Below are positions 1 to 9,842 of a stretch of DNA of 64,000 nt, piece by piece. The notes beneath the pieces were generated by a model. It was not told the origin of the DNA. It saw only the letters and a program-made list of their open reading frames with translations, and made no database searches. Position 1 is the first letter of the stretch; each line of letters opens with the position of its first letter. Source of the DNA: Dipteris shenzhenensis (Eukaryota; Polypodiophyta; Polypodiopsida; Gleicheniales); NCBI GenBank assembly GCA_047967505.1, contig CM106538.1; one strand, written 5' to 3'. A program made the translations under genes and the position numbers.

Positions 1-1607
1 CATGTGGCCATATCTAGCATGCCATAATTTTGCATTTTGCATGGCAGCTGTAGGAGTAGAAACTGCCAGAGCATGGGCTGCTCTTTTCTCAAAAATATCA
101 AGGTGAAAAAGCCCACGCAGCAGAGTACCAGATAACATTAAGGCATAGTTAGCTTCCCTGTCTCGGACAGCACATTTGTCATCCTCAAAGATGACCTGAA
201 ATCCCCCTCTGTTAAGAGTGGACACTGAAAGGAGATTTTTGGTTATGCCAGGCACATATAAGACATCAGAAAGTCTGAAAATTGAGCCATCAATTGCAGT
301 GAGCTCAACTTCTCCTGTGCCACGTACTGAATATGAGGAGTTGTTGGCACAAGTGACTTTCTTACCAACAGGAGGTGGATGCAAGGAAGTAAAAAGACAC
401 TTCCTAGAAGTGATGTGCTTGGATGCACCGCTATCAAAATACCATGTGTTCAGTGTTTCATTAACACTGAAAGTAGATGCATCTGTAGAAGAGTCAAAGC
501 TGCAAGTCAAAAAAGCATATGTATCATCACTGCAAGAGGCTGTACTATCCCAAGCATCTGGAACAGCCAACCTAGAATCTGAAATGCAAGATAAAAAGGC
601 ATAATCTTGACCAACAAAGTTGGCTGTAGCATCCCCACTATCAGATGCACAAGGGGCTGAATCTGAAACAGCCATTCCTGAGCTGTTTTTCTTTTCTTTT
701 GCAATCCTTTTCCTGCATTCTGCTATGTGATGACCTGGCTTTTTGTAGTAGTGACAAAAACCCTTCTTTTTGGGCTTACTTGCATCACTTTTAGCCTTTT
801 GTGAAGGCTGTCCTGACCCACTGGAAGGCTGATTTGCTGCTGTCTTTGCCTGTCCCTTTGTTTTTGATTTAAATTTTGAGAGCATGGCTTGTTCACCTGC
901 ACATGAAGCCAAATTTTTCCTGGTCTGCTGTTCCTGAAGCAGAAGTCCTATCAACTCATGAAAAGTGAGAGGATTTGCACCCCCCCTCAATGATAAATTC
1001 AGCGAAGTGTGAAAGCTGAGATAAGACTCAGGAAGAGAATTCAGAGTGGTTGTAATCATCTCTGAATCAGGAATAATTTCATCTATGTTTAACAATTGCT
1101 CTCTGAGATCCTGTAGCTTTGTGAGGTGGACTGACATGGAGTCACCCTCCTCCATATGGTATTGCTCAACTCTCTTTTTAAGAAAGATACCCTGGCATCA
1201 TTCCGTGCTGCATACATGCTTTCCAAAATATCCCACGCTGCCCTGGAGGTCTTACACGACCGGATATGCGGAATGATTGATCTTTTCACTGAAAGAGAGA
1301 TGCATGACAAGGCTAAGGCATCCCGTGAATCCCATCTTTTCTGCTCTGGAGTATTGACTGTAGCTGCACCAACAACTTGTCCTGCAGCTGCACCCTGTGC
1401 ACGACCTCTTCCACCTCCTTGCTGAGGAGGGGTAGCAGGTGCAATATCTGCTGGTCGGATTTCATCCCCATTGACATAATCCCATAAATTGCGAGAAATC
1501 AGAATATTACGTACCATGAAACTCCAGAGGGAGTAGTTGGTACCATCCAACTTGTCTTCCTGTGAAAGACCACCGAACTGGAACTCATTCTGATTTTGAT
1601 GGGCCAT
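1..1607 (-). pseudogene. Copia A gag-protease (one frameshift, incomplete)
   Basis: Gag starts at 1607 (MAHQNQNEFQFGG) and carries the Copia gag opening EDKLDGTNYSLW. A single-base loss in an A run near 1176-1184 shifts the frame after FLKREL. The downstream frame is then open to base 1 with no stop that I could find. It contains a zinc knuckle CHYYKKPGHHIAEC at about 700-745, in which the second cysteine is Tyr, so metal binding is doubtful. It also contains the aspartic protease motif YFDSGASKHIT at about 430-460 and the pre-integrase start LWHARYGHM at the edge. Gag packages the RNA, and protease cleaves the polyprotein. It is very likely inactive because of the frameshift. Confidence 0.85.
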
Positions 1608-2614
1608 ATCTGAGAAAGAGATTGAAGCAGATACAAAGCTGAATTCCCTTACTGGGAATAAAATGCACAACTCCCAAAAACACAGCCAAGCACGGCGGGC
1701 TGTATATGCAACTTAGATTTCTGTACTTGAGCTGTCAGAAATCTGTCCAAGCATCAAACACTCTCCAAAATCTGCCAATAGTGTTCCAAACACTCCAAGA
1801 AAGGCAGTATGTACTGAATACTCCAAAAAATGCTCTCTCAACACAAAAGCCCCAATTTGTGGCTAGAAATTGCAGCCAGAAAGGGACAAAATTACTAAAA
1901 ACCCCAAATCTGCAATTTTTAAACAAAAGCCCCAAATTTCAGACTAGATCTGCAATTTTGCTCCAGATGTAGCTCCAAAATTGCACAATGATTGCAATGT
2001 CTGCAATATGCAAAATGCCCCAAATGTACTCCCAAACAACTGAACCAAACTATGGTTTTCTGCAAGATGTGCCTGCCAAAGAACACCTGTGGCTGAAGGC
2101 AACCTGTGTAAATCTGCAAGTACAGATCTGAAAATGCAGAAATGCACACAAATCTGTGAAGAGTGCAGGTGGTACGGTACAGTACTAACTGTACGGTGGT
2201 ACAGTACAGTATGGACTGTACGGTATAGTTTGTACGGTCAGTACGACAAGATTGTCCAGGTGCTCCTGCTCAAGTACGGCGATGTGCGGATGGCGATGTA
2301 CGGCGCTGTACGGAATCCTGCACAGGTACGATGACCTGCACTGTGCTGTACGGCGATCTGTACTGTGCAGTACGGCGATCTGTACTGTGCAACAACGATC
2401 TGTACGGCAGTCTGTACGGGAGCAGTACGGATGTTTTACGGGAGCTGTACGGAGGTATTACGGGAGCTGTACGGAGGTATTACGGGAGCTGTACGACACT
2501 ATGCGTCAGGATTCCGTACAGTCGTACGGACTGTACGGACAGGTTGGAGCAGACTAAAGCTTGAGGCTAAGCGCTGGAACTGAAGGGAGCAATGAGCTCA
2601 AAGCTCTTGAACCT
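1608..2614 (-). other. Copia A untranslated leader
   Basis: About 1 kb lies between the primer site and gag. The part near gag is A/C-rich on the plus strand with many CCCCAAA-like words. The part near the LTR is the GTACGG repeat cluster described separately. No credible coding frame was seen here. Short ORFs on the plus strand are by-products of the repeats. Confidence 0.7.
2160..2545. repeat. GTACGG-rich repeat cluster in the Copia A leader
   Basis: The words GTACGG, GTACAG and TTACGG recur dozens of times. A 24-bp unit (TGTACGGCGATCTGTACTG...) is repeated around 2347-2395. A 22-bp unit (GGTATTACGGGAGCTGTACG...) is repeated about three times around 2432-2494. The words contain the self-complementary core GTAC, so the transcript could fold into many alternative hairpins. 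Similar but shorter clusters occur in the leaders of Copia B (3586-3675) and Copia C (15196-15275). Confidence 0.85.
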
Positions 2615-2626
2615 GCTCTGATACCA
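2615..2626 (-). promoter_or_regulatory. Copia A primer binding site (initiator tRNA-Met)
   Basis: On the minus strand this reads TGGTATCAGAGC, the complement of the plant initiator tRNA-Met 3' end that primes minus-strand DNA synthesis. It lies two bases inside the LTR end. Confidence 0.9.
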
Positions 2627-2628
2627 AA

Positions 2629-2903
2629 TGAAGGAATAGGAAGTGAGTGAGAGCAAGAGAGATTTAGAGAGCAAGAAGCTTGGAAGCTGAAGACGTAGTT
2701 GCAATAGAATAGAGTGTAAAGAGTACAACTCAAAGTGAGAAAAGATAAGGTTTTGTCCTAGTGACAAAACCTTAGTAGTCACTAACCATAGTTAGTGAAC
2801 TAACTGCGGTTAGGGGGAAAAACCTCTTAAAGAGGGAAAAGTGCCCCTAACTAGCTTATTATATTACATTGGTCACTGCTGAATTATATCTATAATTCTA
2901 ACA
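2629..2903 (-). repeat. Copia A 5' LTR (275 bp)
   Basis: On the minus strand the LTR begins TGTTAGAATTATAG and ends CTATTCCTTCA, giving TG...CA termini, followed two bases later by the primer site. Its partner lies outside the window, so LTR divergence cannot be measured here. Confidence 0.85.
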
Positions 2904-3172
2904 CTAGGATCTCCCATGGAGAGTCGACCGAGGAGTGAGCAACCCTGAAAAGAGTGGCTGGAACATCCTCTAGAGAGCACGACTCCACAAGGTGTCATCG
3001 GATGTGAAGAGCCCAAGAGGAATCAAGTCTCTCAAAAAATACCTGGGGCCCTGAAAGAATAAGCCAAGCCACTGATCCCTAGGTCATATAGAAAGGTAGG
3101 CGAACAAAAGTGCTGAAAAGTCTTGCAATCCCCTTCCATATGATTCTCGCCTGTCTGCAATCCCAAAGGCAG
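2904..3172 (-). pseudogene. LINE A ORF2, C-terminal tail after the Copia B insertion
   Basis: Reading resumes directly across the Copia B site. The minus-strand frame gives LWDCRQARIIWKGIARLF, completing the zinc-finger knuckle begun at 7490-7560 (CPRCLSALETIQHC). Two target copies (ggcag) flank the inserted Copia. After about 45 residues there is an in-frame stop (FYMT then stop), with recognisable sequence beyond it. The end is cut by the Copia A LTR at 2903. Confidence 0.8.
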
Positions 3173-3377
3173 TGTTGGGGTAAAGGCACATTGCCACCCC
3201 TTTATTAAAGATATGACACCTATGACTGTCTTAAGACAGTCATAGGGTGAAAAACCTAATCCTAATAAAACCTATGAGTTTGTGGTGTGGCTCATCACTT
3301 CACATCCGCATCTTTTGTGTCACCACTCTCTCTCACTCCCTCCCCCCTTGTACTTCTCCCTCTTACCTTCCCTCTCA
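3173..3377 (+). repeat. Copia B 5' LTR (205 bp)
   Basis: It begins TGTTGGGGTAAAGG and ends CTTCCCTCTCA, and it contains a perfect 28-bp palindrome at 3219-3246. The downstream half is a CT-rich tract. No clear TATA box was seen. Confidence 0.93.
3219..3246. promoter_or_regulatory. Perfect 28-bp palindrome in the Copia B/C LTR
   Basis: The half-site is CCTATGACTGTCTT followed by its exact reverse complement, with no spacer. It recurs at 7331-7358 (Copia B 3' LTR) and 9672-9699 (Copia C 3' LTR) without change, and at 15693-15720 (Copia C 5' LTR) with two changes. Its place in U3 would suit a dimeric protein binding site or an RNA hairpin. The function is inferred only. Confidence 0.85.
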
Positions 3378-3379
3378 AC

Positions 3380-3392
3380 TGGTATCAGAGCC
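3380..3392 (+). promoter_or_regulatory. Copia B primer binding site (initiator tRNA-Met)
   Basis: TGGTATCAGAGCC lies two bases after the 5' LTR. It matches the 3' end of plant initiator tRNA-Met. Confidence 0.92.
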
Positions 3393-5008
3393 TACCCCTC
3401 CCTCTCCACTCCGTCTACCGACTCCCCCTACCTCTTTGCCCTAGTGGCCAGCAAGGCAGCAGCGCAGGGCAGCGCGGGCTGCAGCAGGGCAGTGCGGGCA
3501 ATAGCAAGGGCAGCAGCGCGGGCTGCAGCGGGCAGCGCAGTCAGGCAACGCATCGCGCAGGCGCACGCAGCGCGCCATTTCGCGCGTCGTACAGTACAGT
3601 ACGGATGTACGGCCGTCCGTATAGCCGTACGGACATCGTACATGCGATCGTACCGTACGGACGCCGCCGTGCGGACTGTGACAGGGAGCTGCGTCAGGGA
3701 TTTTCGACAGGGAGGTGCATTTTTTGTTTTGGATCTGCGTCAGAGGAGTGCATTTCGAAATTTCTCCTTGGATTTGTACCCTGCACAGGTACAGCAGGTA
3801 CATTTGTACCCTACACAGGTACAAAGGTACAAAAGTACAGCAGGTACATCAGTATTTCTTTGGGGGAGAAAGAAAAGGAGAGAGAGCACTCTGCTCTTCA
3901 TTCAGGATCATTTTCAGTTCTCAAAATTGTGTTTTGAAAGTACAGCAAGTACCTTCGTGTCCCTCGTGCTTGAGGTGACTAGTACCACAGTGTGTGGTTG
4001 ATTGCACAGTTATCTTGTTTCGGGAAGGTAATGCCTTGATTTTGCAGAGGACTTTTATGCTTTTGCTGAATGCAAATCTCAGCTTTTGGGTGACATTTTC
4101 AAAGGGCTTTTGCCTGGAAGTCTATGCAGTGTATGCCTTGAGGCAGTGTGGAGCCAGGGAGCCCACATTGGTCTTGTTTCCGCAGTGTATTCAGTGACAT
4201 TTCTTGCAGGTCACATTTTGTGTACGACACCTTGGAAAATCTCAGTTGAGCCACGCTTGGCCAGGGCGCATCGAGTTTACTCGGTCCTTAACTGTCCATC
4301 GTTGACAGTGCTCAAAAGATTTTCTCTTCAGTGTCTGTACGTTGGGATCTGTGTTGTTATTGTGTACACAGGGCTGTTTATGCATTGCATTGTCAGGTGA
4401 AAGTGCCAGGAGAGCGCTACTTTTTTGTATGCTACCTCAGTTTTGAGGTGTTTTTCACTTGGTACAGGTGTCAAATCAAGGGGCTTTTGCCCAGATTTTG
4501 CTTGAGAGCACTTGGGTTACTGTTTGAGACCTTCAGATGCCTTTTATCCCTTTGGCAGAAGGGTGATTGCTTGGGATTTGTCCCATTTTCTGTTGCAGGT
4601 TTGTGACAGGCTGAAGTGTCTGGAGCCTCTTTTACAGTGAACAAAACAGTGTATGACAAGTGGTTTATGCATATAAAATCAGTGCAATACCTCATCTGAG
4701 GTGGGAGAAGTGATCAGGACAGCAGTGTTTTATGCTTCATCAGATGATGATGCACTGTTAAAGCACCTGTGGAACAGCTGCAGCATTCTGAAATTACTGT
4801 TTTATGCCTATTTGAGCACGGTACAGTGTGTCAGAAGGTACAATAACTGGAGGGAAATTTACTGTTTGGCTGCAGATTCTTTTGACAGTAAAAACAGCAC
4901 TATTGTGAGTGCTTCTGGCTCTTGATAGAGCAGGTTTTTTCTGAGAAATCAGAACTTTATTCAGTCATTTTTTGACTTACAGGGAGTCAGGAACTTTCCT
5001 TATCTGAT
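3393..5008 (+). other. Copia B untranslated leader
   Basis: About 1.6 kb separates the primer site from gag. It opens with a GC-rich CAGCG/GGGCAGC stretch (about 3440-3580), then a GTACGG cluster (3586-3675), then short GTACAG/GTACCT repeats (3777-3845). The same order is seen in Copia C (15552 back to 13941), so it is a family feature and not noise. The ORFs here have no recognisable domain and overlap in several frames, so I do not call them genes. Confidence 0.75.
3586..3845. repeat. GTAC/CCGTACGG repeat cluster in the Copia B leader
   Basis: Dense GTACGG, CCGTACGG and GTACAG words are followed by a short repeat with the core CAGGTACA around 3784-3845. The CCGTACGG palindrome suggests hairpin formation in the RNA. 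It is comparable with the clusters at 2160-2545 and 15196-15275. Confidence 0.8.
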
Positions 5009-5809
5009 ATGGCATCAGGGGGAAGTGAATCTTCAATTCTGAACATAAAGAAATTGGAAGGAGCACACAATTATGCATTATGGGCAGAACAGTGTTTGAA
5101 TGTACTTCTGCTAAAGAAGATTTCTAAGCCCATAAGGGTGAAGGGTGTCAAGCCATCTGACATGGCAGATGATGAATGGGAAGAGCTTGATTTGTCCGCA
5201 AGGGCAGCTATCATGCTTACTATTTCTGATACTCTTGTGTTCAATGTTCAGGCTGAAAAGACCTCTTATGGCCTATGGCAGAGGCTAGCAGAGTTGTATG
5301 CCCAAAAGAGTTCAGCCAGTAAGGTTTATTGGTTGAAGAAGCTGGTTGATCTTCGCATGAAGGAAGGTACAACTATGACCTCACACTTGAGTGAGTTCAA
5401 TGCCATCTTTACATTGCACAGGGTTTGAATCTTGATGAGGAGTTCAAGGCTACCTTCTTGTTGTGTACCCTCCCTGAGAGTTGGGACACTTTCAAGACCA
5501 CCGTGTCAAATTCAAATGTCATTCTTATGTATGCTGATGTGGAGAGCTCTCTCCTTATGGAGGAGATGAGCAGGAAAAATAATATGGGCAGCAAGCTTTG
5601 CAGGTACAGGATAGAGGCAGGACTCAGCAGAAGGGGAGATCTGCTAGTAAGTCCAAATCCGGCAGTCAGTCCCGTGCCAAAAAGGATATTGAATGCTTTT
5701 ATTGTGGCAAGAAGGGACATGTGAAGTCTAAGTGCTTCAAGTTCATACGGGATCAGAAAGCCAAGAAGGCTGAAACAAAGGATGCAGGCAGTGGAAGCAA
5801 AAAGTCAAA
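5009..5809 (+). pseudogene. Copia B gag, frameshifted
   Basis: Gag starts at 5009 (MASGGSESSILNIKKLEG) and shows the Copia gag block NYALWAEQCL. Compared with Copia C, about 7 bases are missing near 5412 and about 10 near 5597, so gag is spread over three frames (5009-5428, 5425-5724, 5598-5909). The zinc knuckle CFYCGKKGHVKSKC is intact at about 5694-5735. The gag tail AGSGSK then runs straight into RT sequence near 5800, marking the internal deletion. Gag from this copy would be truncated, so any mobility would need gag in trans. Confidence 0.85.
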
Positions 5810-7186
5810 GTGGATTCAAATGCTTTACCGAGGTATAAGGCCAGATTGGTTGCCAAGGGATTTAAGCAGGAGAAGGGCATTGATTTTGATGAGATCTTTT
5901 CCCCTGTAGTCAAGATGACTACTTTGAGAGCAGTGTTAGCTCTTGTTGCTCATGAGGACATGGATTTATGTCAGATGGATGTGAAGACTGCTTTTCTTCA
6001 CGGAGATCTCCATGATGAGATCTATATGAATCAGCCAGAGGGATATGCTGTTAAAGGGAAAGAGCAACTTGTGTGTAAGCTCAAGAGGAGCTTGTATGGA
6101 CTCAAGCAGGCGCCAAGAGAATGGTACAAGAAGTTTGATGCCTTCATGCAGTCCCAAGGGTATCATAGGTGTGAGATCGATCATTGCTTGTACACCAAAC
6201 GGGCAAAGGATGGCAGTTTGATGCTACTCATTCTATATGTGGATGACATGCTGATTGCCAGCAAATCTCAGCAGGAGATTAGTGCTTTGAAGAAACAACT
6301 GCATAAGTCTTTTGATATGAAAGGCTTGGGTGATGCAAACCATATTCTTGGTATGCGTATTATTCGTGACAGGTCCAAGGGACTTTTGTTTCTGTCACAG
6401 AAGGAGTACATTGGCAAGGTACTGCAGAGGTTTAAAATGGAGGGGGGGAAGTCTATTAGTACCCCGTTGCCTCCACATTCAAAACTCAGCAGTAAGGACA
6501 GCCCCAGATCAAATGATGATAAGGCTGAAATGGCCAAAGTTCCGTATGCATCTGCAGTTGGTTCTTTGATGTATGCCATGGTTGCCACTCGTCCGGATAT
6601 TGCTTTTGCGGTGGGAGTCATCAGCAGGTATATGGCAAATCCAGGCAAGCGGCACTGGGAAGCAGTGAAAGGTGTCTTGAGGTATCTCAAGGGTACCAAA
6701 GACTTGTGCATATGCTATGGTAGGCAGGATGCATTGGTGCATGGTTTTACAGATTCAGGCTATGCAGATAACCGGAAGTCTACTACCGGTTACATTTTCA
6801 CATTTGCAGGAGGTGCTATATCATGGGTGGCTCGGTTACAGAAATGCGTTGCACTCTCAACTACTGAAGCTGAATATGTTGCAGCCACTGAGGCTTGCAA
6901 GGAAGCAATATGGCTTACTCGGCTGGTGGGAGATTTGGGCATTACAGGAGATATGCCAGTTTTGCATTGTGATAGTCAGAGTGCTATCATGTTGGCAAAG
7001 AATCCGGTCTTTCATCAGAAGACCAAGCACATAGATGTGAAATATCATTTCATCAAGGAGGTACTGGAAGACAAGCGACTTGAGCTTGTGAAAGTGCATA
7101 CTGATGATAATCCTGTAGATTTGCTCACTAAGAGCTTGCCTACAGAGCGGTTTGCACATTGCCGCCACATCATGGGATTAGGATGA
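5810..7186 (+). CDS. Copia B reverse transcriptase-RNase H frame
   Basis: This is a 458-codon open frame. The Copia RT opens with ALPRYKARLVAKGFKQEKG. It keeps the catalytic blocks QMDVKTAFLHGDL and YVDDML (about residues 145-150), followed by RNase H with STTEAEYVAA and the catalytic region HCDSQSAIMLA. It ends at HIMGLG, as in Copia C. The two frames are highly similar. Small differences include a 9-bp loss after GFTDS. The first Met is only the first ATG in this frame; in a full element this is the middle of gag-pol. Upstream protease and integrase are deleted, so it cannot mature or integrate by itself. Confidence 0.85.
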   Translation: MDSNALPRYKARLVAKGFKQEKGIDFDEIFSPVVKMTTLRAVLALVAHEDMDLCQMDVKTAFLHGDLHDEIYMNQPEGYAVKGKEQLVCKLKRSLYGLKQAPREWYKKFDAFMQSQGYHRCEIDHCLYTKRAKDGSLMLLILYVDDMLIASKSQQEISALKKQLHKSFDMKGLGDANHILGMRIIRDRSKGLLFLSQKEYIGKVLQRFKMEGGKSISTPLPPHSKLSSKDSPRSNDDKAEMAKVPYASAVGSLMYAMVATRPDIAFAVGVISRYMANPGKRHWEAVKGVLRYLKGTKDLCICYGRQDALVHGFTDSGYADNRKSTTGYIFTFAGGAISWVARLQKCVALSTTEAEYVAATEACKEAIWLTRLVGDLGITGDMPVLHCDSQSAIMLAKNPVFHQKTKHIDVKYHFIKEVLEDKRLELVKVHTDDNPVDLLTKSLPTERFAHCRHIMGLG

Positions 7187-7273
7187 GACCATTCTTATTT
7201 TATGGTCTTTTATACATTAACTGTATATTGCTGTAATTTTTATTCTTTTCTCCCCTTAGGCACATTGGCCTTT

Positions 7274-7283
7274 AGGAGGGAGG
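7274..7283 (+). promoter_or_regulatory. Copia B polypurine tract
   Basis: AGGAGGGAGG lies immediately before the 3' LTR, where plus-strand DNA synthesis is primed. In Copia C the equivalent is AGGTGGGAGGT (minus strand, 9744-9754). Confidence 0.8.
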
Positions 7284-7284
7284 T

Positions 7285-7489
7285 TGTTGGGGTAAAGGCA
7301 CATTGCCACCCCTTTATTAAAGATATGACACCTATGACTGTCTTAAGACAGTCATAGGGTGAAAAAACTAATCCTAATAAAACCTATGAGTTTGTGGTGT
7401 GGCTCATCACTTCACATCCACATCTTTTGTGTCACCACTCTCTCTCACTCTCTCCCCCCTTGTACTTCTCCCTCTTACCTTCCCTCTCA
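7285..7489 (+). repeat. Copia B 3' LTR (205 bp)
   Basis: It is the same length as the 5' LTR with three single-base differences (AAAACC/AAAAAC, CCGCAT/CCACAT, CTCCCTC/CTCTCTC). The target copy ggcag follows at 7490-7494. Confidence 0.93.
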
Positions 7490-9560
7490 GGCAGTGCTGT
7501 ATTGTCTCCAAAGCAGAAAGGCAGCGAGGGCAAGAAGGGTCAGCTCTGAACCTGGATCTCCAATGGTTTACTGCTATCCCACCATGAATAGAAAGCCAAA
7601 AGAAGAGAGTGATTTTTCTATTTAGGTGGGATTTCCAGTGTCTCTGCCAAAAAAATTTCTACAAGTCAGCAGGAATCTGAAAGTTCTCCCAATGATGAGC
7701 TCTGGTAGGCCTCCAACCCCTACAACTGAGCTAGACTTTCTTGGCATTACTGACCGTGTAACGAAAGAAGGGGATGCCCTTCTCTCGGTGCCCTTCATCT
7801 ATCCATTCCCATTCCCCAGGGTCCCACTGCAAAAACTTAATTGGGACACCTCCATAGAGCCACAGCCTCCATGAGCCAAGGGCGAGGAGAAACGGGTCAG
7901 GATCCAAGTACCACTGTGAAAGAGAGACATGCTCTATGAAGCCCACTATCCTGACTGGCTGAAACGGTACCTCCAACAAGATATCGTCTGTGGATCCGAA
8001 CAGCCTGCCCCCCGAAGAAACATCAAAAACTAAGGCGTCCTCATGTGTGTCAAGAAAAGCAATCACCTGTAAAGGAACTCCCAATCTGGAAAATGCCCCC
8101 ATCCAGGTGGAACAAGTAATAGGCATGTCATCTGTGTCCACCTAATCCAAGGGCAAGGCTGCATCAATCTGTTGGACTCTCCCTGCACTCCCTCTGAGAT
8201 TAAGAACCATCTGGGCCTGTCGGTTTGTAGGAAGCTTCCTGAAGGCTTTCCATGCTCCCACTGTAGATGCAGGGCCCCTCTCCCATCTTGGCCACTGCAT
8301 GTAAGGAGAAGCTCCAAGTGGTCTGCCAAGCTCATCCAAATCCTGTCATTCCACATGATAGGCTGCCTTTCAATCTCTTCACAGTTGGATGGGGAAATCC
8401 TACGAAGAGTACTTCTGAAGCTGGCCCATGCTTTCAAGATAGCAACCATAAGAGGGGAAGAGGGAGACCTGAGGTGGGCTGTGGTGAAAACCCATCTAGT
8501 ACTGTGTGTCCAATCCTCTCCTGAAGTTGGCGTGCGAGACTGTATGCATCTGATAAAAAAATCCTTCCAAGGCTCTTGCCCTGGCATAATCCCTCTCACA
8601 ACGAACTTGCAGAGTAAAGCTCTGCACTGTAGATCTGGGTCGATGATATTCAAACCCCCTTCTCCTGTAGGAAGAATCAAGGTCTCCCAAGCCACCGTGG
8701 CTGTAACATCAGTTGTGCCATCTAGACCACTCCATAAAAAGTTTCGTACAGGCCTCTTAAGTTGAGTGATACAATCCCGAGAGTGGCACCAACAAGAGCA
8801 TACAAATCATTGTGGCTAGAAGAACCTGGTTAACCACCACCACCGTGGAGGCCAAGTCAAGTTTGGCTGAGCTCTAGAAAAGAAGCTTCTGATGCTTTCC
8901 AACACCGGAGCAAACTATTGTGAAGGAGAGATGCCCACCCCAACCTGGCAGCCCAAATATCTGAGGGAGACGTCCCTCTGTACCAAAGTGAAGCCAATAT
9001 CATTACCCCAATCTGGGGTGTCATCCTTGCAAATCCAAAAACCACTGGATTTATGCCAATTAATGTGTGCACCTGTAGCCGTGCAAAACAAATCCAAGGC
9101 TGTCCGGAAGGAAGTGAGTGTCCCGGGGGAGGCATCCAAAAAAACAGCCATGTCATCTGCCAACTCACTATCCAGGAGCTCTTCTTCCCGGCGGATAGGA
9201 AGCCTTAGCCCATAAATATCAGCTTGAGATCTAATGTAGGTACTCATAGCTTCCGCCACAAACAGAAAAAGAAACGGGGCAAGAGGACATCCCTAGCGGA
9301 TGGATCCGGAAATCTGAAACCTGTCCCCTCTTATCCCCCCAATTCTGTAGAGAGAGGATACTCCTCTAATCCATGCATATGAAAGACCAAAGCGAGATAG
9401 AGTACCCTCTAAAAAATCCCAGTCTACTCTGTCGTAACCTTTCTCAAAGTCCAAGAGTAGAATGGCCAATCTCTGGTGGCTCTGCATGGCCCATTCTGAC
9501 GCCTCCCAAAATGAGAAAATATTATCAAAAATACTTCTGCCATGCACAAACCCTGTCTGC
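7490..9560 (-). pseudogene. LINE A ORF2, second half of RT and start of the C-terminal zinc finger
   Basis: On the minus strand from 9560 the order is palm sequence TGFVHGRSIFDNIF, catalytic LLDFEKGYDRVDW (about 9450), an RT box in which the usual (F/Y)ADD reads LADDMAVF (about 9170), and thumb-like sequence VVVVNQVLLATM (about 8820). The connection region ETLILPTGEGGLNI follows (about 8680), then the zinc-finger start CPRCLSALETIQHC (about 7500-7550), cut by Copia B. Several frameshifts and stops (for example near 9290 and 8850) break it. The catalytic Asp pair is still visible, so decay looks moderate. Confidence 0.88.
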
Positions 9561-9743
9561 TGTGAGGGAAAGAGAGAGGGAGTGGAACAAAGGAGACACA
9601 AGAAGTGTGGGTGTGTTAAAGTGTTGAGCCACACCACAAACTCATAGGTTTTATTAGGATTAGGGATTCACCCTATGACTGTCTTAAGACAGTCATAGGT
9701 GTCATAACATTTTAAAGGGTGGCAATGTGCCTTTACCCCAACA
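9561..9743 (-). repeat. Copia C 3' LTR (183 bp)
   Basis: On the minus strand it begins TGTTGGGGTAAAGG and ends TTTCCCTCACA. It is 14 bp shorter than its partner, mainly in the CT-rich tract near 9590, and carries the 28-bp palindrome intact (9672-9699). Confidence 0.9.
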
Positions 9744-9842
9744 ACCTCCCACCTAAAGGCCAATGTGCCTAAAGGGGAGAAAAGAATAAAAATTACAGCA
9801 ATATAGAGTTACTGTATACAAGACCATAAAATAAGAATGGTC

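Larger units (their letters stand above)
1..2903 (-). mobile_element. Copia A: Ty1/Copia LTR retrotransposon, 5' half, cut by window edge
   Basis: The visible order on the minus strand is LTR (2629-2903), tRNA-Met primer site, about 1 kb of leader, gag, zinc knuckle, protease, then the start of the pre-integrase region, which leaves the window at base 1. Integrase, RT and the 3' LTR must lie to the left. Its upstream flank (2904 onward) is LINE coding sequence, so it appears to have inserted into LINE A. The duplicated target bases would be cctag on the minus strand, but the other side is outside the window. The zinc-knuckle and Lys-rich region resembles the older Copia at 27.2-29.3 kb, suggesting the same clade. 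Confidence 0.9.
3173..7489 (+). mobile_element. Copia B: young Ty1/Copia element lacking protease and integrase
   Basis: Paired 205-bp LTRs (3173-3377 and 7285-7489) differ at only three positions that I could find. The 5-bp target duplication ggcag is perfect (3168-3172 and 7490-7494). The interior is leader, frameshifted gag, then a direct join from the gag tail to the RT. About 1.9 kb that encodes protease and integrase in Copia C is missing. RT-RNase H remains an open 458-codon frame. The perfect target duplication and near-identical LTRs suggest recent mobilisation, perhaps in trans, but the deletion could also postdate insertion. It interrupts LINE A in its C-terminal zinc finger. Confidence 0.93.

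Noticed and set aside
1706-2557. Plus-strand frames of 70-100 codons in the Copia A leader
   Set aside because: Translation of repeats (Tyr/Gly/Arg-rich) with no conservation evidence.
3282-4001. 239- and 216-codon frames in the Copia B leader
   Set aside because: They overlap in different frames, run across the LTR, primer site and GTAC repeats, and show no domain.
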